IMG/VR virus record: IMGVR_UViG_3300046028_007825
Coordinates: 1 to 47,641 of that record
Length of the DNA: 47,641 nucleotides
Reading direction: 5' to 3' (one strand)
Source of the DNA: a virus
Made by a program: the position numbers and the translations under genes. The notes under the pieces are model-generated. The model worked only from the letters and a program-made list of their open reading frames with translations, did no database searches and was not told the origin of the DNA. The first letter of the stretch is position 1. The number at the start of each line of letters is the position of its first letter. Below, piece after piece: positions 1 to 8,148 of this stretch.

Positions 1-316
1 GACTAATAGACCGAGATACAAACCAAGAAGCTAAATTATGCTCTTGTTTTTGTATTTCTGGAGTTAAGCATAGTCTACTAAGCTCAAAAAATCCATCCTG
101 ATTTTCTCTTGGAAGTCCGAACATTCCTGTAACTAATTCTGGAACAGGAAATCCTGTGAATATACAAACTCCAACTAACTCCTCGTTATCAAATAGTCCA
201 ACATTAAATCCACTCTTAAATCCTTTAGAAATATCTTTTAAATAATGGAACTTTAAGAGAATATCGGCAGCTTGTTGTTTTGTTACTAAGCCTAACTTAA
301 AGGATTCCTTACTCAT
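1..316 (-). CDS. Mom/GNAT-like acyltransferase family protein, C-terminus outside window
   Basis: An open frame starts at ATG 314-316 and runs off the left edge (about 105 codons visible). The start overlaps the polymerase stop as TAATG, so it is probably translationally coupled. The visible part reads like phage Mom-type or GNAT-fold proteins: an early HYL motif, then a FNVGLFDNEELVGVCIFTG-type strand pair, then an ELSRLCLT segment where the family has a core strand. In Mu, Mom modifies adenines in phage DNA; here only fold-level resemblance is claimed. It could equally be an ordinary N-acetyltransferase. Confidence 0.6.
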   Translation of the reverse strand, partial: MSKESFKLGLVTKQQAADILLKFHYLKDISKGFKSGFNVGLFDNEELVGVCIFTGFPVPELVTGMFGLPRENQDGFFELSRLCLTPEIQKQEHNLASWFVSRSIS

Positions 317-2604
317 TAATGTCCCTCTTTTAAATTCATAGCAACTTCAGGCTTTGCAATTAAAGGCATTGCCAGTTTATTAGTGTTCTCCATAGCATCT
401 TGTACAACTTCTTTAACTCTGTCAATACAATTCTTATTACAAGAGATAACTAATTGATCGTGAATTTGAAGACTTACCCAAGCATCCAATCCTTCCTCTA
501 GGAATGATCTCGTCATAGATATTGCGGCACGGTTAACTAAACTGGCACTTGCCGACTGGATTGGGAAGTTTAGAGCATTATTTAATAAATTATTATATTC
601 TTTACGAATAGTCTTTAGCTCCTCCATGCTTAAGTTATGCTTATAAGCAAGTCTTCCCAAAGCTCTAAAGTCCAATACGTTGTCACCAAACTTTCTGTGA
701 ATTTCTTTGGCTCTTGAAAGGTGGCGAACTCTTCCAAACTTAGAAGTAACAGTTCCTAACTTTTTAGCTTGATTCAAGTACTTATCCATAGAGGCTTTCA
801 GTCCGGGGAAAGAGCTAAAGTAGTTATCAATAATTGTCTGAGCTTCATCTTTACCAATGTTCAGAGTATAGCTTAATTTTACATTCTTCATTCCGTAGCG
901 AATTCCCAGAGCATAAGCCTTACCATCTTGTCTTGCCTTTGGATTTACTTTCTTCAGGAAGTTAGGGGCTTTCTTGTCAGCAGAAACTCCAGTCAGCTTC
1001 TCAGCTCCAATAGCAACTTTAGAGTAGAAGTCCTCTCCATTCAAGAAAATGTCAATGAGTGGCTGATCTCCTGCATCGTCAGCAAAAACTCGAGGCTCAA
1101 GAGATTCATAGTCGTCATCAATAAAAGCATATCCAGTTTTAGGAATAACAAGTTCTCTTACGATATTTGTGAAATACATAATTCTTTCATCTTCTGGGGA
1201 CTCCTCATCCTCTTCTTTAGGACGAGGTAATTGCTGGAAATCACTCCCATATCGAGCACTTGTAGTGGCATGCTGCTTGAACGTAGGATAATAGATACCA
1301 TCTTCCTGCATCTCCATAAACCTATCGAAGTAACTACTTTTAATCTTATTCATCTTATTAAAGACTCTAAGCTCTAAAGCCCAAGGAAAGCCATACTCTT
1401 CTGCCAAGTGTTCAACAAAATCTTCATTGAATTGACCCTTCCCACCTTTCGTTTTTGATAGTGGATCAATCCCTATTCTTTCAAATACTATCTTACCAAG
1501 CTGATCTTTAGAAGCAAGATTAATTGGGTACTGCTGATCTTGGAGCAATAGCTCCATCTGTATGCCCTTCCAGTCGAAATTAGGAAGTATAGTTCCATTT
1601 GCAAGAAAATCGTAATGCTCTGGGTGCGTGTCTTTTAAAACCTCAATGCTCTTTTTTGTAAGCTGAAACTTACCACTTTTTAGCACTGGCAGGAATCTTC
1701 CCAAACCACAAAGCTCACAAAAGTATTGCTTCAGCTTGCCGCCAGTTATTGGGTACTGTTCATTCAGTAAATCGTCCACAAACTCTTTTGCTTCTGTTAT
1801 CTCCATGATAGCCTCAACTACTGATTTCTCTGTTTTAGCTAATTCTAACTTGATTTCACCAAGGTACTTTTCAAGCTTTGGCATATCGAGATAAACCCCT
1901 CTATGCTCCATTTTAATTGTTACTAGCTTATAAAGGGGCATAACTTCATCAGTATAGAATAAGTCACACAATCCTTGCAATTCTAATTGCTCATCAAAGT
2001 AGTTGAATAGTCGCAATGTTATGTCAGTATCGGCAATTGCATACTTAGCCAAGATTGGCAAGTCGCCTTTGAACATCTGCTTATTCTCTCTTGTCCAGCT
2101 TCCACCATTAGCTTTGACATTAAGCTCAAGCTCAAGCTGCTCCTGATTGGCTGCATCCTGATTATCTAAACCAATTTCTTTAGCATATATAACAGCATTA
2201 TCCTTAAGAGCAAATGGACCTTCCTCGCATAGAGTATGCTTCATAAGCTGAGTATCTGCGTATAATGCTGATATTAAACTTACCGAGAAATTACTCATTG
2301 TTACACGAATATCAAAACTAGCATTATGCATTATAAGTTTTTTAGTAGTAAGTTCTCTAAGAATATCCATAGCTACTGATAGCTCCCATTCTTGAGGAAT
2401 GAGTAGCTGCCGTTCTTTATCCCAAATATATAAAGGTAAATACCACCCACTGCCTTCAATACAAGATACTGAAAAGCCAATGACTTTATCTTTTCTTACG
2501 TTTAACCCAGTAGTCTCAGTATCATAGGAAACTATCTCATGCTCAGAAAGCTCATTTAAGAATAGATTAATATTTTCTTTAATTATTAGATTGTAGTTTT
2601 TCAT
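316..2604 (-). CDS. DNA polymerase I family (family A) with 3'-5' exonuclease domain
   Basis: Replicative phage polymerase of 762 aa. The N-terminal DnaQ-like 3'-5' exonuclease shows the ExoI motif DTET (D28, E30). The C-terminal family A palm shows motif A (DDDYESLEPR), motif B (RQDGKAYALGIRYG) and motif C (QIHDQ). Motif C has Gln where most PolA proteins have Glu (HDE), which is unusual but occurs in some phage enzymes. There is no 5'-3' exonuclease domain. A longer reading from 2649 exists, but ATG 2604 is preferred because GGAG lies 6 bp upstream and the ATG overlaps the stop of the preceding gene (ATGA). It is the distal gene of the replication cluster with the primase-like and helicase genes. 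Confidence 0.95.
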   Translation of the reverse strand: MKNYNLIIKENINLFLNELSEHEIVSYDTETTGLNVRKDKVIGFSVSCIEGSGWYLPLYIWDKERQLLIPQEWELSVAMDILRELTTKKLIMHNASFDIRVTMSNFSVSLISALYADTQLMKHTLCEEGPFALKDNAVIYAKEIGLDNQDAANQEQLELELNVKANGGSWTRENKQMFKGDLPILAKYAIADTDITLRLFNYFDEQLELQGLCDLFYTDEVMPLYKLVTIKMEHRGVYLDMPKLEKYLGEIKLELAKTEKSVVEAIMEITEAKEFVDDLLNEQYPITGGKLKQYFCELCGLGRFLPVLKSGKFQLTKKSIEVLKDTHPEHYDFLANGTILPNFDWKGIQMELLLQDQQYPINLASKDQLGKIVFERIGIDPLSKTKGGKGQFNEDFVEHLAEEYGFPWALELRVFNKMNKIKSSYFDRFMEMQEDGIYYPTFKQHATTSARYGSDFQQLPRPKEEDEESPEDERIMYFTNIVRELVIPKTGYAFIDDDYESLEPRVFADDAGDQPLIDIFLNGEDFYSKVAIGAEKLTGVSADKKAPNFLKKVNPKARQDGKAYALGIRYGMKNVKLSYTLNIGKDEAQTIIDNYFSSFPGLKASMDKYLNQAKKLGTVTSKFGRVRHLSRAKEIHRKFGDNVLDFRALGRLAYKHNLSMEELKTIRKEYNNLLNNALNFPIQSASASLVNRAAISMTRSFLEEGLDAWVSLQIHDQLVISCNKNCIDRVKEVVQDAMENTNKLAMPLIAKPEVAMNLKEGH

Positions 2605-2819
2605 AATAACTCCATCATTAGTGAGCTGTGATATTTCCCGTCTACCCAATATTTTATACCATCTATGTTTATTAAGTATACAAAACGTAATCCAAACGGA
2701 TCTATTGCTTCAATTGGGTGAATCGTTCCGATTATATTAGCAGCTTTAGTTGGGCATAGGGTTAGTATGTTAGTAACTACTATTATATCATTTATATTTA
2801 AATTCTTTATACTTCCCAT
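2601..2819 (-). CDS. Small beta-rich protein with conserved ELL tail
   Basis: Hypothetical protein of 72 aa with alternating beta-strand pattern (DIIVVTNIL, FVYLINIDGIKYWVDG), resembling small SH3-like phage proteins. It ends SSLMMELL followed by TGA; the codons for the last residues (GGAGTTATTATGA) supply the Shine-Dalgarno and start of the polymerase gene. It overlaps the upstream gene by 13 bp. Function unknown. Confidence 0.65.
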   Translation of the reverse strand: MGSIKNLNINDIIVVTNILTLCPTKAANIIGTIHPIEAIDPFGLRFVYLINIDGIKYWVDGKYHSSLMMELL

Positions 2820-3058
2820 CCAAAATCCCCATAAGCTAATAAATAAATGGATTCGGCTTTAAGTCTTTCAAGTTTGCTTATTTTACCAGTTTTAAAATAA
2901 TTAACTATTATATCCTCTATGTCATCCATATTATGAAATCCTGCTAGAATATTATTACACTCATCTAGCAAAGCGTCATCACTTAAGCTATCTAATTCCA
3001 TATAAAGAGTATCACTCTCAAAACATATATCATTATAGTCTACTAAAGTTTGTTTCAT
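2807..3058 (-). CDS. Acidic hypothetical protein
   Basis: 83 aa, strongly acidic N-terminal two thirds (DYNDICFESD, ELDSLSDDALLDE), mostly helical by pattern. The start overlaps the previous stop as ATGA. It sits between the primase-like gene and the polymerase, so a replication accessory role is possible, but nothing in the sequence identifies it. Confidence 0.6.
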   Translation of the reverse strand: MKQTLVDYNDICFESDTLYMELDSLSDDALLDECNNILAGFHNMDDIEDIIVNYFKTGKISKLERLKAESIYLLAYGDFGWEV

Positions 3059-3282
3059 AATAATTGTTTCTCCAATGATGAAAGTGGAAGAATGAACACA
3101 TCGTCTGTAAAATGCGTATATAAAATTCCTATTGTGTTATCATAGTATCGTATTCTTACTTTAAAGTCATCTACTTCTTCTAATACAATAAACCAAAATG
3201 TACTATCACCGGCATCTTCATTTAAAGAATACCTCTCATTAATTATCAAATTATTTGTTTTTGTCTTTTGCAATAGTACCAT
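3055..3282 (-). CDS. Small beta-rich protein with LSSLEKQLL tail
   Basis: Up to 75 aa. Beta-strand rich centre (FWFIVLEEVDDFKVRIRYYD) and the tail LSSLEKQLL shared by many small proteins of this phage. Start uncertain: ATG 3282 overlaps the primase-like gene by 32 bp without a strong ribosome site, while TTG 3249 lies just past that gene's stop. The stop forms ATGA with the next gene. Function unknown. Confidence 0.6.
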   Translation of the reverse strand: MVLLQKTKTNNLIINERYSLNEDAGDSTFWFIVLEEVDDFKVRIRYYDNTIGILYTHFTDDVFILPLSSLEKQLL

Positions 3283-4105
3283 CTTTTATAGATCTTTTAA
3301 TTTGATACATATCTTTTTTATCTAAATCTTGAGGAGAAATTTTAGACATAACCTCCTCTATTATTGTAGCATCAACACCAGAAAGGGCAAGTGAAAAGAC
3401 ACACGCATTTAATGAATTAATCCATAATCCCGATAATCCAGTATGCGCATTGGTCAAGAAGAATTCAACCGCTTCAGGTATAGTATCCCTTTCCTTGCCA
3501 TATAATAATTTAACTATTTCGGAAAGCTCCTCGGGTACAATGACTTGTGCTTCATTTAAATTGTACTTAGCTTCTATAAAATCTTTAGCTTTTTTAGGAA
3601 TTAGAAACTCACCATCCTGCCAAAATCCATCATCTATCTTAGAAGGGCAGTAATACCTAGCAGTATCGGAACATTGCCTATCAAGTTCTGGGAATTTTTC
3701 AGATAGCCAGTTCCAAGTCTCATCAAAATCCTTTGAATTTAAAATAGTCTTAGCTAATGGAAATACTAGCCTGAACTTATGTAACTCATTAGTATGACTA
3801 GGACTTGGCAGACATAGGCAGGATAATCCAATTTGCTGTATTCTATGCTCAGCTTGTGGAATAGTTAAACCACTGTCTACATCTAAAGTCATAAAATCGG
3901 TAGATATAAAATGCTCATCAAGCCTAGTTCCAGAAAAAATACTGGGACTCCAAGCATAAGATGATATATAAGATATTAGATCTTCTTCATTTATAATATC
4001 AACTACTTTAGGCAAATTAGGAGTAGAGGCAAGGAATGCTTGCTGTATTTTATCTTGTTTATTCTTAGGTAAGAAATTAGCTAAGGGATATATTGATAGT
4101 CTCAT
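3251..4105 (-). CDS. Archaeo-eukaryotic primase-like (PrimPol) protein
   Basis: 284 aa. The N-terminal half has hallmarks of phage/plasmid AEP primases: FMTLDVDSG (acidic metal-binding pair), a conserved serine/histidine stretch near SPSHTNELHKFRLVF, and DRQCSDTARYYCPS matching the late AEP motif. The C-terminal helical part (VEFFLTNAHTGLSG to the end) resembles the primase C-terminal helical domain. It lies immediately upstream of the polymerase block and downstream of the helicase, so primer synthesis is the likely role. Start ATG 4105 overlaps the previous stop (ATGA). A stand-alone VirE-type primase-like domain is the main alternative. Confidence 0.7.
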   Translation of the reverse strand: MRLSIYPLANFLPKNKQDKIQQAFLASTPNLPKVVDIINEEDLISYISSYAWSPSIFSGTRLDEHFISTDFMTLDVDSGLTIPQAEHRIQQIGLSCLCLPSPSHTNELHKFRLVFPLAKTILNSKDFDETWNWLSEKFPELDRQCSDTARYYCPSKIDDGFWQDGEFLIPKKAKDFIEAKYNLNEAQVIVPEELSEIVKLLYGKERDTIPEAVEFFLTNAHTGLSGLWINSLNACVFSLALSGVDATIIEEVMSKISPQDLDKKDMYQIKRSIKDGTIAKDKNK

Positions 4106-4290
4106 AATAATTGTATTTCCAATGATGATAGTTTTACTAATCCCATTTCAAAATTAGACTTATAATACCACGAAGTTTCTCTAAAGATAGATGAATTATA
4201 TTTTATTACAACAAAAACTAATTGATCAGTAACTTCAGTTATTTCAAATATAGCCCAATAATCATTTCTGTATATATCCCCTTTTTTCAC
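4102..4290 (-). CDS. Small KGD-type beta-barrel protein with LSSLEIQLL tail
   Basis: 62 aa, GTG start overlapping the helicase stop (GTGA). Begins KKGDIYRNDYW, like other small SH3-like proteins in the window, followed by alternating strands and the tail KLSSLEIQLL. The tail codons here contain no good Shine-Dalgarno, so the peptide is not explained by an embedded ribosome site. Function unknown. Confidence 0.7.
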   Translation of the reverse strand: MKKGDIYRNDYWAIFEITEVTDQLVFVVIKYNSSIFRETSWYYKSNFEMGLVKLSSLEIQLL

Positions 4291-5294
4291 AGATCTCCGC
4301 TATCTCCGCTAAACTTCTCTACGATAGTAACTACTTTACCACTAGGACTCACTACTTCTTTAATTAAATCATAAGTAAAACTCTTATGCTTCTCTTCTGC
4401 AGACTTCATTGCTAGAAGTTCATTATAGTATAACTTAAAGGTAGAGTACTCATTAATAGACATTTTCTTAAACCCTCTAGTCTCCACATCATAAGCCAGT
4501 AGCTTATTTTGACCACGCTTAATCTTATCCTCTTTGTGAGCTTCTCTAATCTTGCAATACCCCCATCCCATTACGCTTATCTTAGCCTCTTCTTCAAGTC
4601 TTAAAACTGGGCGATGAATCTGCATAATATCAGAGCAAATGTACTTAAACTGACTACAGCCCAATACTGCATCTGCATCAAGAGGAACCTCTCCCTTCTG
4701 ACCAGCACCTTTATTTACTTGAGCCATAGGGACTCCAAAAGCATTTAATTCTACAGCCATTTCTTTTAATGTAATCATAATAGAATTAAGAGTAGACGGA
4801 TCGTTCTCGCCTAGACAATGAATATGGTCAATTGCAAAAGCTGCAACATCTCCAATGACTTCACGATACTTAACAAGTTCTTTCTTAATCCATCCCATGC
4901 TAACCTCACGAGATTTTCCAGTCTCATCATATCTGGAGATTACGTATAATCTTTCAGATACCTCTGGACAATCCTCAGTAAGCTTAAACCATCGTTGAGA
5001 GATCTTTTCGTCGGTCATTTCAAGTGAAACGTATACGGCACAAGAATTTGGATTGTTCTTCAGAATCTCTTTAAAAAAATATAATACTACCTCAGACTTT
5101 CCTACGCCAGAATCTCCAATTACTCCAAGTAACTCTTGTCTACTCCATTGATTTATTAAGCAATCAAATTCTTTAGGTCCATTAATAAAAAGCTTTGTAT
5201 TTAATCCACCAGAAACCTTACCGGATCTTTTTAGATCTGCTAAGCTCCTTACTCCCATTTGCTGCTTTCTTTTATCATTAAAACTAGTCATCAT
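4287..5294 (-). CDS. DnaB/RecA-type replicative helicase-like ATPase
   Basis: 335 aa RecA-fold ATPase. Walker A is GDSGVGKS (GVIGDSGVGKSEVVLYFF), followed by the VSLEMT signature typical of DnaB (SLEM), Walker B near AAFAIDHIHCL, and AQVNKG in the DnaB QLNR position. It lacks a recognisable DnaB N-terminal domain, which fits short phage DnaB-like helicases. Neighbours are the primase-like and polymerase genes, so replication-fork unwinding is the probable job. Start: AAGGAG lies 5 bp before tandem ATGATG codons; either could be used. Confidence 0.85.
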   Translation of the reverse strand: MMTSFNDKRKQQMGVRSLADLKRSGKVSGGLNTKLFINGPKEFDCLINQWSRQELLGVIGDSGVGKSEVVLYFFKEILKNNPNSCAVYVSLEMTDEKISQRWFKLTEDCPEVSERLYVISRYDETGKSREVSMGWIKKELVKYREVIGDVAAFAIDHIHCLGENDPSTLNSIMITLKEMAVELNAFGVPMAQVNKGAGQKGEVPLDADAVLGCSQFKYICSDIMQIHRPVLRLEEEAKISVMGWGYCKIREAHKEDKIKRGQNKLLAYDVETRGFKKMSINEYSTFKLYYNELLAMKSAEEKHKSFTYDLIKEVVSPSGKVVTIVEKFSGDSGDL

Positions 5295-5313
5295 GTAATC
5301 TCCTTATTTTTCA

Positions 5314-5538
5314 CTACTCTATAATATCAACTATTCCATAAAATACCTTAACACTCTCAATTCTCCTTGTCAATTCCGTATTAGAAGGATCTTTCTCTCT
5401 ACAAAACCAATAAGCAGCTACAACAGGGCATAAGTTACATGCACAATATAAAGATATAGAATCAATACCTTTCTCTTCATACGTATCATGTACTAGTTTT
5501 TCATGTGCGTTTCTAAATTCACCAATTTTAAATATCAT
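5314..5538 (-). CDS. Cysteine-containing hypothetical protein
   Basis: 74 aa. The central CACNLCPVVAAYWFC carries four cysteines that could bind a metal or form disulfides. First gene downstream of an intrinsic terminator and upstream of the helicase; no promoter was seen between them. Not recognised. Confidence 0.6.
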   Translation of the reverse strand: MIFKIGEFRNAHEKLVHDTYEEKGIDSISLYCACNLCPVVAAYWFCREKDPSNTELTRRIESVKVFYGIVDIIE

Positions 5539-5546
5539 TTATTCCT

Positions 5547-5572
5547 AAAAAAAGGAGCCTTTCGGCTCCTTT
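5547..5572 (-). terminator. Intrinsic terminator between the recombination and replication clusters
   Basis: On the minus strand AAAGGAGCC-GAAA-GGCTCCTTT forms a 9-bp stem with a 4-nt loop followed by a T-run. It starts 2 bp after the stop of the 5574-5912 gene. Replication genes lie downstream, so readthrough or antitermination must occur, or an unseen promoter exists. Confidence 0.85.
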
Positions 5573-5573
5573 G

Positions 5574-5912
5574 TTATTTCTCTAAATCAGCTACAATTTC
5601 CATTTGCACAAATTCCAACCTACCACCTGATCCATAATCTGCTACTTTTTTTTCAAATTCTTTTTTATCAATAACACCTTTATCGAGAAGTCTTGCAAAT
5701 TTAGTATCAGGACGAGATACGTATAGTGTTTTACCACTCATATTAACCCCATTGATAACAACTTCTGTATTCTTATCTAGCTTAAGAGCGTATAGTTTAC
5801 GACCCTTATCATCAGTCTTATATTCGCCTTCTAGTCGATTGCCTTCATCATCAAACTGAGATTGAAAGATCAAACTTCCAACTGTAGCATACTTACCCTT
5901 CTGTTTCGACAT
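5574..5912 (-). CDS. Conserved-looking protein next to the ERF module
   Basis: 112 aa, lysine and aspartate rich, beta pattern (KLYALKLDKNTEVVINGVNMSGKTLYVSRP) then a helix (DKKEFEKKVADYG) and a final strand. Position downstream of the ERF gene and before the replication block would suit an ssDNA-binding or recombination accessory protein, but no OB-fold signature can be claimed. Starts inside the end of the 5893-6255 gene. Confidence 0.65.
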   Translation of the reverse strand: MSKQKGKYATVGSLIFQSQFDDEGNRLEGEYKTDDKGRKLYALKLDKNTEVVINGVNMSGKTLYVSRPDTKFARLLDKGVIDKKEFEKKVADYGSGGRLEFVQMEIVADLEK

Positions 5913-6255
5913 TTTGTGCTCCTTGTGTTAAGCCTTCGGCTTCATTAGTCTGTTGATTTTGGACAAATCCATTTAAAATACCTTCGATAGCTGCTTCCGT
6001 TCCCAACGCTACTAAGCTATCACAAATTCTCTTCCAAGTCGATAGAGCAATTCTAAGTTCAGGTTCTGACTCCTCAAATTGAGAATCAATTAGAGGGTAG
6101 GTAGCCATAGCTTCCATAAGCCTATCTTTTTGACCATGTTTTAGAATTGATCTAGCATTTTTAAATTCTTCTTGATCTCCAAGAAGACCTCTAACTAAAG
6201 TTTCAGTTACTTCTGTTTTAGAAATAACTCTTGGCGTGTTCGGTAAATTTTCCAC
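5893..6255 (-). CDS. Helical hypothetical protein of the recombination cluster
   Basis: 120 aa, mostly helical (EVTETLVRGLLGDQEEFKNA; LRIALSTWKRICDSLVALG) with a polar Gln/Glu-rich tail. Start ATG 6255 abuts the ERF stop. Not recognised. Confidence 0.6.
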   Translation of the reverse strand: MENLPNTPRVISKTEVTETLVRGLLGDQEEFKNARSILKHGQKDRLMEAMATYPLIDSQFEESEPELRIALSTWKRICDSLVALGTEAAIEGILNGFVQNQQTNEAEGLTQGAQNVETEG

Positions 6256-6806
6256 TATAGATCTCCTGATGGAATTGATGAAGTAGTTGCTTTAGTAGCA
6301 TTCTTTCTAAAAGAACCACGACTAGCAGCAGGAGTAGAGTCTACTACTACTTCCTCTAATTTGTCAAAATTTGTAGTTTGTAAAGTTGCTACTACTTGTG
6401 TTTTGGAATTTCCACGACCAACGGCTTGTTCTCCATCGTCATCATCGGCACCAATATTAGCTAGAGACTGTAAGCCATAACGACGAGCATAGGAAATTCC
6501 CGATCCTTGTTGTTGGGCATCATTCAATTTATTTACAATAATCTCTGTGAGACTTGAAATAAACTCACCAGATTCATGCAGAAGAATAGTTTCTACAAAC
6601 GACTTTCCATCAATATGAACAGTTGGCTGTAGAACAGAGATACCATTGGCATTCATAACAGGTAGCACTGCTTCACGTACCGCATTAAGATCTGCATAGC
6701 GACTTTTAAAGAATGGATTTTTAGCATCTTTAATAGCATTTCCCATAGCAGATTGAGCTTTAACTAGAGCAGGTGCAATTTTAACGATTGACTCTGACTT
6801 ATTCAT
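6255..6806 (-). CDS. erf: ERF-family single-strand annealing protein
   Basis: 183 aa. Matches the ERF superfamily: an N-terminal helix (IVKIAPALVKAQSAM) then KNPFFKSRYADLNAVREAV, strands with VETILLHESGEF, and the diagnostic QGSGISYARRYGLQSLANI followed by an acidic GADDDDGEQA. ERF proteins anneal complementary ssDNA for phage recombination and circularisation. The C-terminal 50 residues are low complexity. Start overlaps the previous stop as TAATG. A RecB/Cas4-like nuclease (8126-9118) upstream in the same operon would supply end resection. Confidence 0.92.
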   Translation of the reverse strand: MNKSESIVKIAPALVKAQSAMGNAIKDAKNPFFKSRYADLNAVREAVLPVMNANGISVLQPTVHIDGKSFVETILLHESGEFISSLTEIIVNKLNDAQQQGSGISYARRYGLQSLANIGADDDDGEQAVGRGNSKTQVVATLQTTNFDKLEEVVVDSTPAASRGSFRKNATKATTSSIPSGDL

Positions 6807-6958
6807 TATACACCTTCCAGTTCTTTAATTTTAAACAAAGCCTCGTCTAAAGTGTTAAAAATAAAACTATTACTATCTTGTCTTAAAATTGGAGAAAATG
6901 CTGACACAATAAATCCATTTTCAGCTTTCTGAATTGTAAAACTACTGTACGTTTTCAA
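6806..6958 (-). CDS. 50-aa protein with TTG start
   Basis: A short frame with TTG start preceded by GGGGG 8 bp upstream, ending in TAATG with the ERF gene. The pattern ENGFIVSAFSP then FIFNTLDEALFKIKEL (strand-strand-helix) is common in small phage proteins. It fills an otherwise empty 150-bp gap exactly. Function unknown. Confidence 0.6.
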   Translation of the reverse strand: MKTYSSFTIQKAENGFIVSAFSPILRQDSNSFIFNTLDEALFKIKELEGV

Positions 6959-6959
6959 A

Positions 6960-7214
6960 CTACACCCCCAAAAGTGTAAGAGTACTTTCTAGTGCTGAAC
7001 GGTTAGCTTCTTCAACAGTTGCTTCAATCGCAGGGATGGATACCTTCTTAGTAATAATTGGATTCTTACCTTCTTTTCCAGCAGCGTAAATGGTTAAATT
7101 TAGAGTCGAAGCTACCTTTCCGGCTTGACCAGAATTAGATAGATTAAAACTCAAATCAAATCCTCCATCTTCTGGAACTAACTTTTTTAATCGTTTTGAA
7201 AATTCTTTATCCAT
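6960..7214 (-). CDS. Hypothetical protein of the recombination operon
   Basis: 84 aa: basic N-terminal helix (EFSKRLKKLV), two long strands (FDLSFNLSN, KVASTLNLTIYAAG) and a C-terminal helix (EEANRSALESTLTLLGV). Start overlaps the preceding gene by 8 bp. Lies two genes upstream of ERF. Not recognised. Confidence 0.65.
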   Translation of the reverse strand: MDKEFSKRLKKLVPEDGGFDLSFNLSNSGQAGKVASTLNLTIYAAGKEGKNPIITKKVSIPAIEATVEEANRSALESTLTLLGV

Positions 7215-7545
7215 TTTTTTTCTCCTTTAAATGGTTTAAGTTCTCTTTTGTCATTACAGCGTCTATAAGATATTTTTTAGCTTGAAACATAGCAAATTCA
7301 TAATTACTTGGATGAATCTCCTCAAGCTTCTCTATTCTACCAGCTTTTGTAGTCGTGTCAAATGATAAATGTACTAGTTGAAACTTATCATTCTCGTCTT
7401 GGATAATAGAGAATCCTTTACCATCCAAACTAGTTTCCAAAGCTTCATGCTTTGCTTCAACTCCTTGCATTTCTGAAAGTTTTGACCTTAACTGATCAAT
7501 GATATCTAAAAGTTCTTTTTTAGATTTTTTTTCTAAATCTGTCAC
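7207..7545 (-). CDS. Coiled-coil hypothetical protein
   Basis: 112 aa from GTG 7545, whose GTGA overlaps the stop of the preceding small gene. A longer frame to 7590 exists but would cover that gene's tail. N-terminal coiled coil (LEKKSKKELLDIIDQLRSK), then a mixed region (FSIIQDENDKFQLVHLSF) and a helical end. Not recognised. Confidence 0.6.
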   Translation of the reverse strand: MTDLEKKSKKELLDIIDQLRSKLSEMQGVEAKHEALETSLDGKGFSIIQDENDKFQLVHLSFDTTTKAGRIEKLEEIHPSNYEFAMFQAKKYLIDAVMTKENLNHLKEKKNG

Positions 7546-7709
7546 GTTAATTCCTTTATAAGAGATGAGTATAACATCACTGCTGCACAATCTATGGGAA
7601 AATCAAATGTACCTGAGTTTACAACTACACAAAATCCCAACATATATTTTACAGTATAAACCTTACTAGTATATTTGTCAATAATTAGATCACCTTTACT
7701 ATATCTCAC
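7542..7709 (-). CDS. KGD-type small protein with SSLIKELT tail
   Basis: 55 aa, GTG start at 7709 overlapping the previous stop (GTGA) and ending GTGA with the next gene. Reads RYSKGDLIIDKYTSKVYTV then strands and the tail YSSLIKELT. It has the same overall form as its upstream neighbour, whose tail is ESSLIKELM, so the two look like paralogues. The tail codons (AAGGAATTAACGTGA) also place an AAGGA ribosome site for the next gene. Confidence 0.7.
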   Translation of the reverse strand: MRYSKGDLIIDKYTSKVYTVKYMLGFCVVVNSGTFDFPIDCAAVMLYSSLIKELT

Positions 7710-7945
7710 ATTAACTCCTTTATAAGAGAAGATTCTGGGACAATCTCATCTAAAAAAAATGGGAATATATTTAATGCATTATACTTATCCCCGTACCTAT
7801 CATCCTGATTAACAAATACATTAATTAATCTAACATTATTGTTATAACCGTATACAATTTCTGCTACTACATATATTTTACCTATAAAAGCAGGAACATC
7901 ACTTTCTTTTATACAGAGAACTCTATCACCAACTTTATAGTTCAT
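7706..7945 (-). CDS. VGD-type small beta-barrel protein with SSLIKELM tail
   Basis: 79 aa from ATG 7945 (ATGA overlap with the preceding gene; a longer frame to 7993 is not favoured). Starts NYKVGDRVLCIKESDV, then strands KIYVVAEIVYG and VRLINVFVNQ: an SH3/KOW-like pattern. Tail ESSLIKELM. Function unknown. Confidence 0.7.
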   Translation of the reverse strand: MNYKVGDRVLCIKESDVPAFIGKIYVVAEIVYGYNNNVRLINVFVNQDDRYGDKYNALNIFPFFLDEIVPESSLIKELM

Positions 7946-8148
7946 ATTAGCTCCAACAATAATGCAGGTGCTCTCTCTATGGTTTCTAGCCAATCAAACT
8001 CCCCATTATCATATGTTACAGCCGGAATATGTGCAGTTAAATTAATTGTAGCTACTCTTAATGGATTTCCATTTTGTCCAGTTACAATAGACCCCTCTCC
8101 CCTATACATTACGTAATCTCCAACCCTAACTTCGTTTTTTGAGTCCAT
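7942..8148 (-). CDS. VGD-type small beta-barrel protein with LLLELI tail
   Basis: 68 aa. Start ATG 8148 is chosen because GGGAGG lies 4 bp upstream, giving a 23-bp overlap with the nuclease gene. Sequence EVRVGDYVMYRGEGSIVTG with a later strand pattern looks like an SH3-like barrel. Tail PALLLELI ends in ATGA with the next gene. Function unknown. Confidence 0.65.
   Translation of the reverse strand: MDSKNEVRVGDYVMYRGEGSIVTGQNGNPLRVATINLTAHIPAVTYDNGEFDWLETIERAPALLLELI

Noticed and set aside
928-1230. Plus-strand frame opposite the polymerase gene
   Set aside because: Lies fully inside conserved polymerase coding sequence; no ribosome site or family signal.
1268-1286. TGGCATGCTGCTTGAA, near match to the sigma54 element
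   Set aside because: -12 GC is missing and it lies within conserved polymerase codons.
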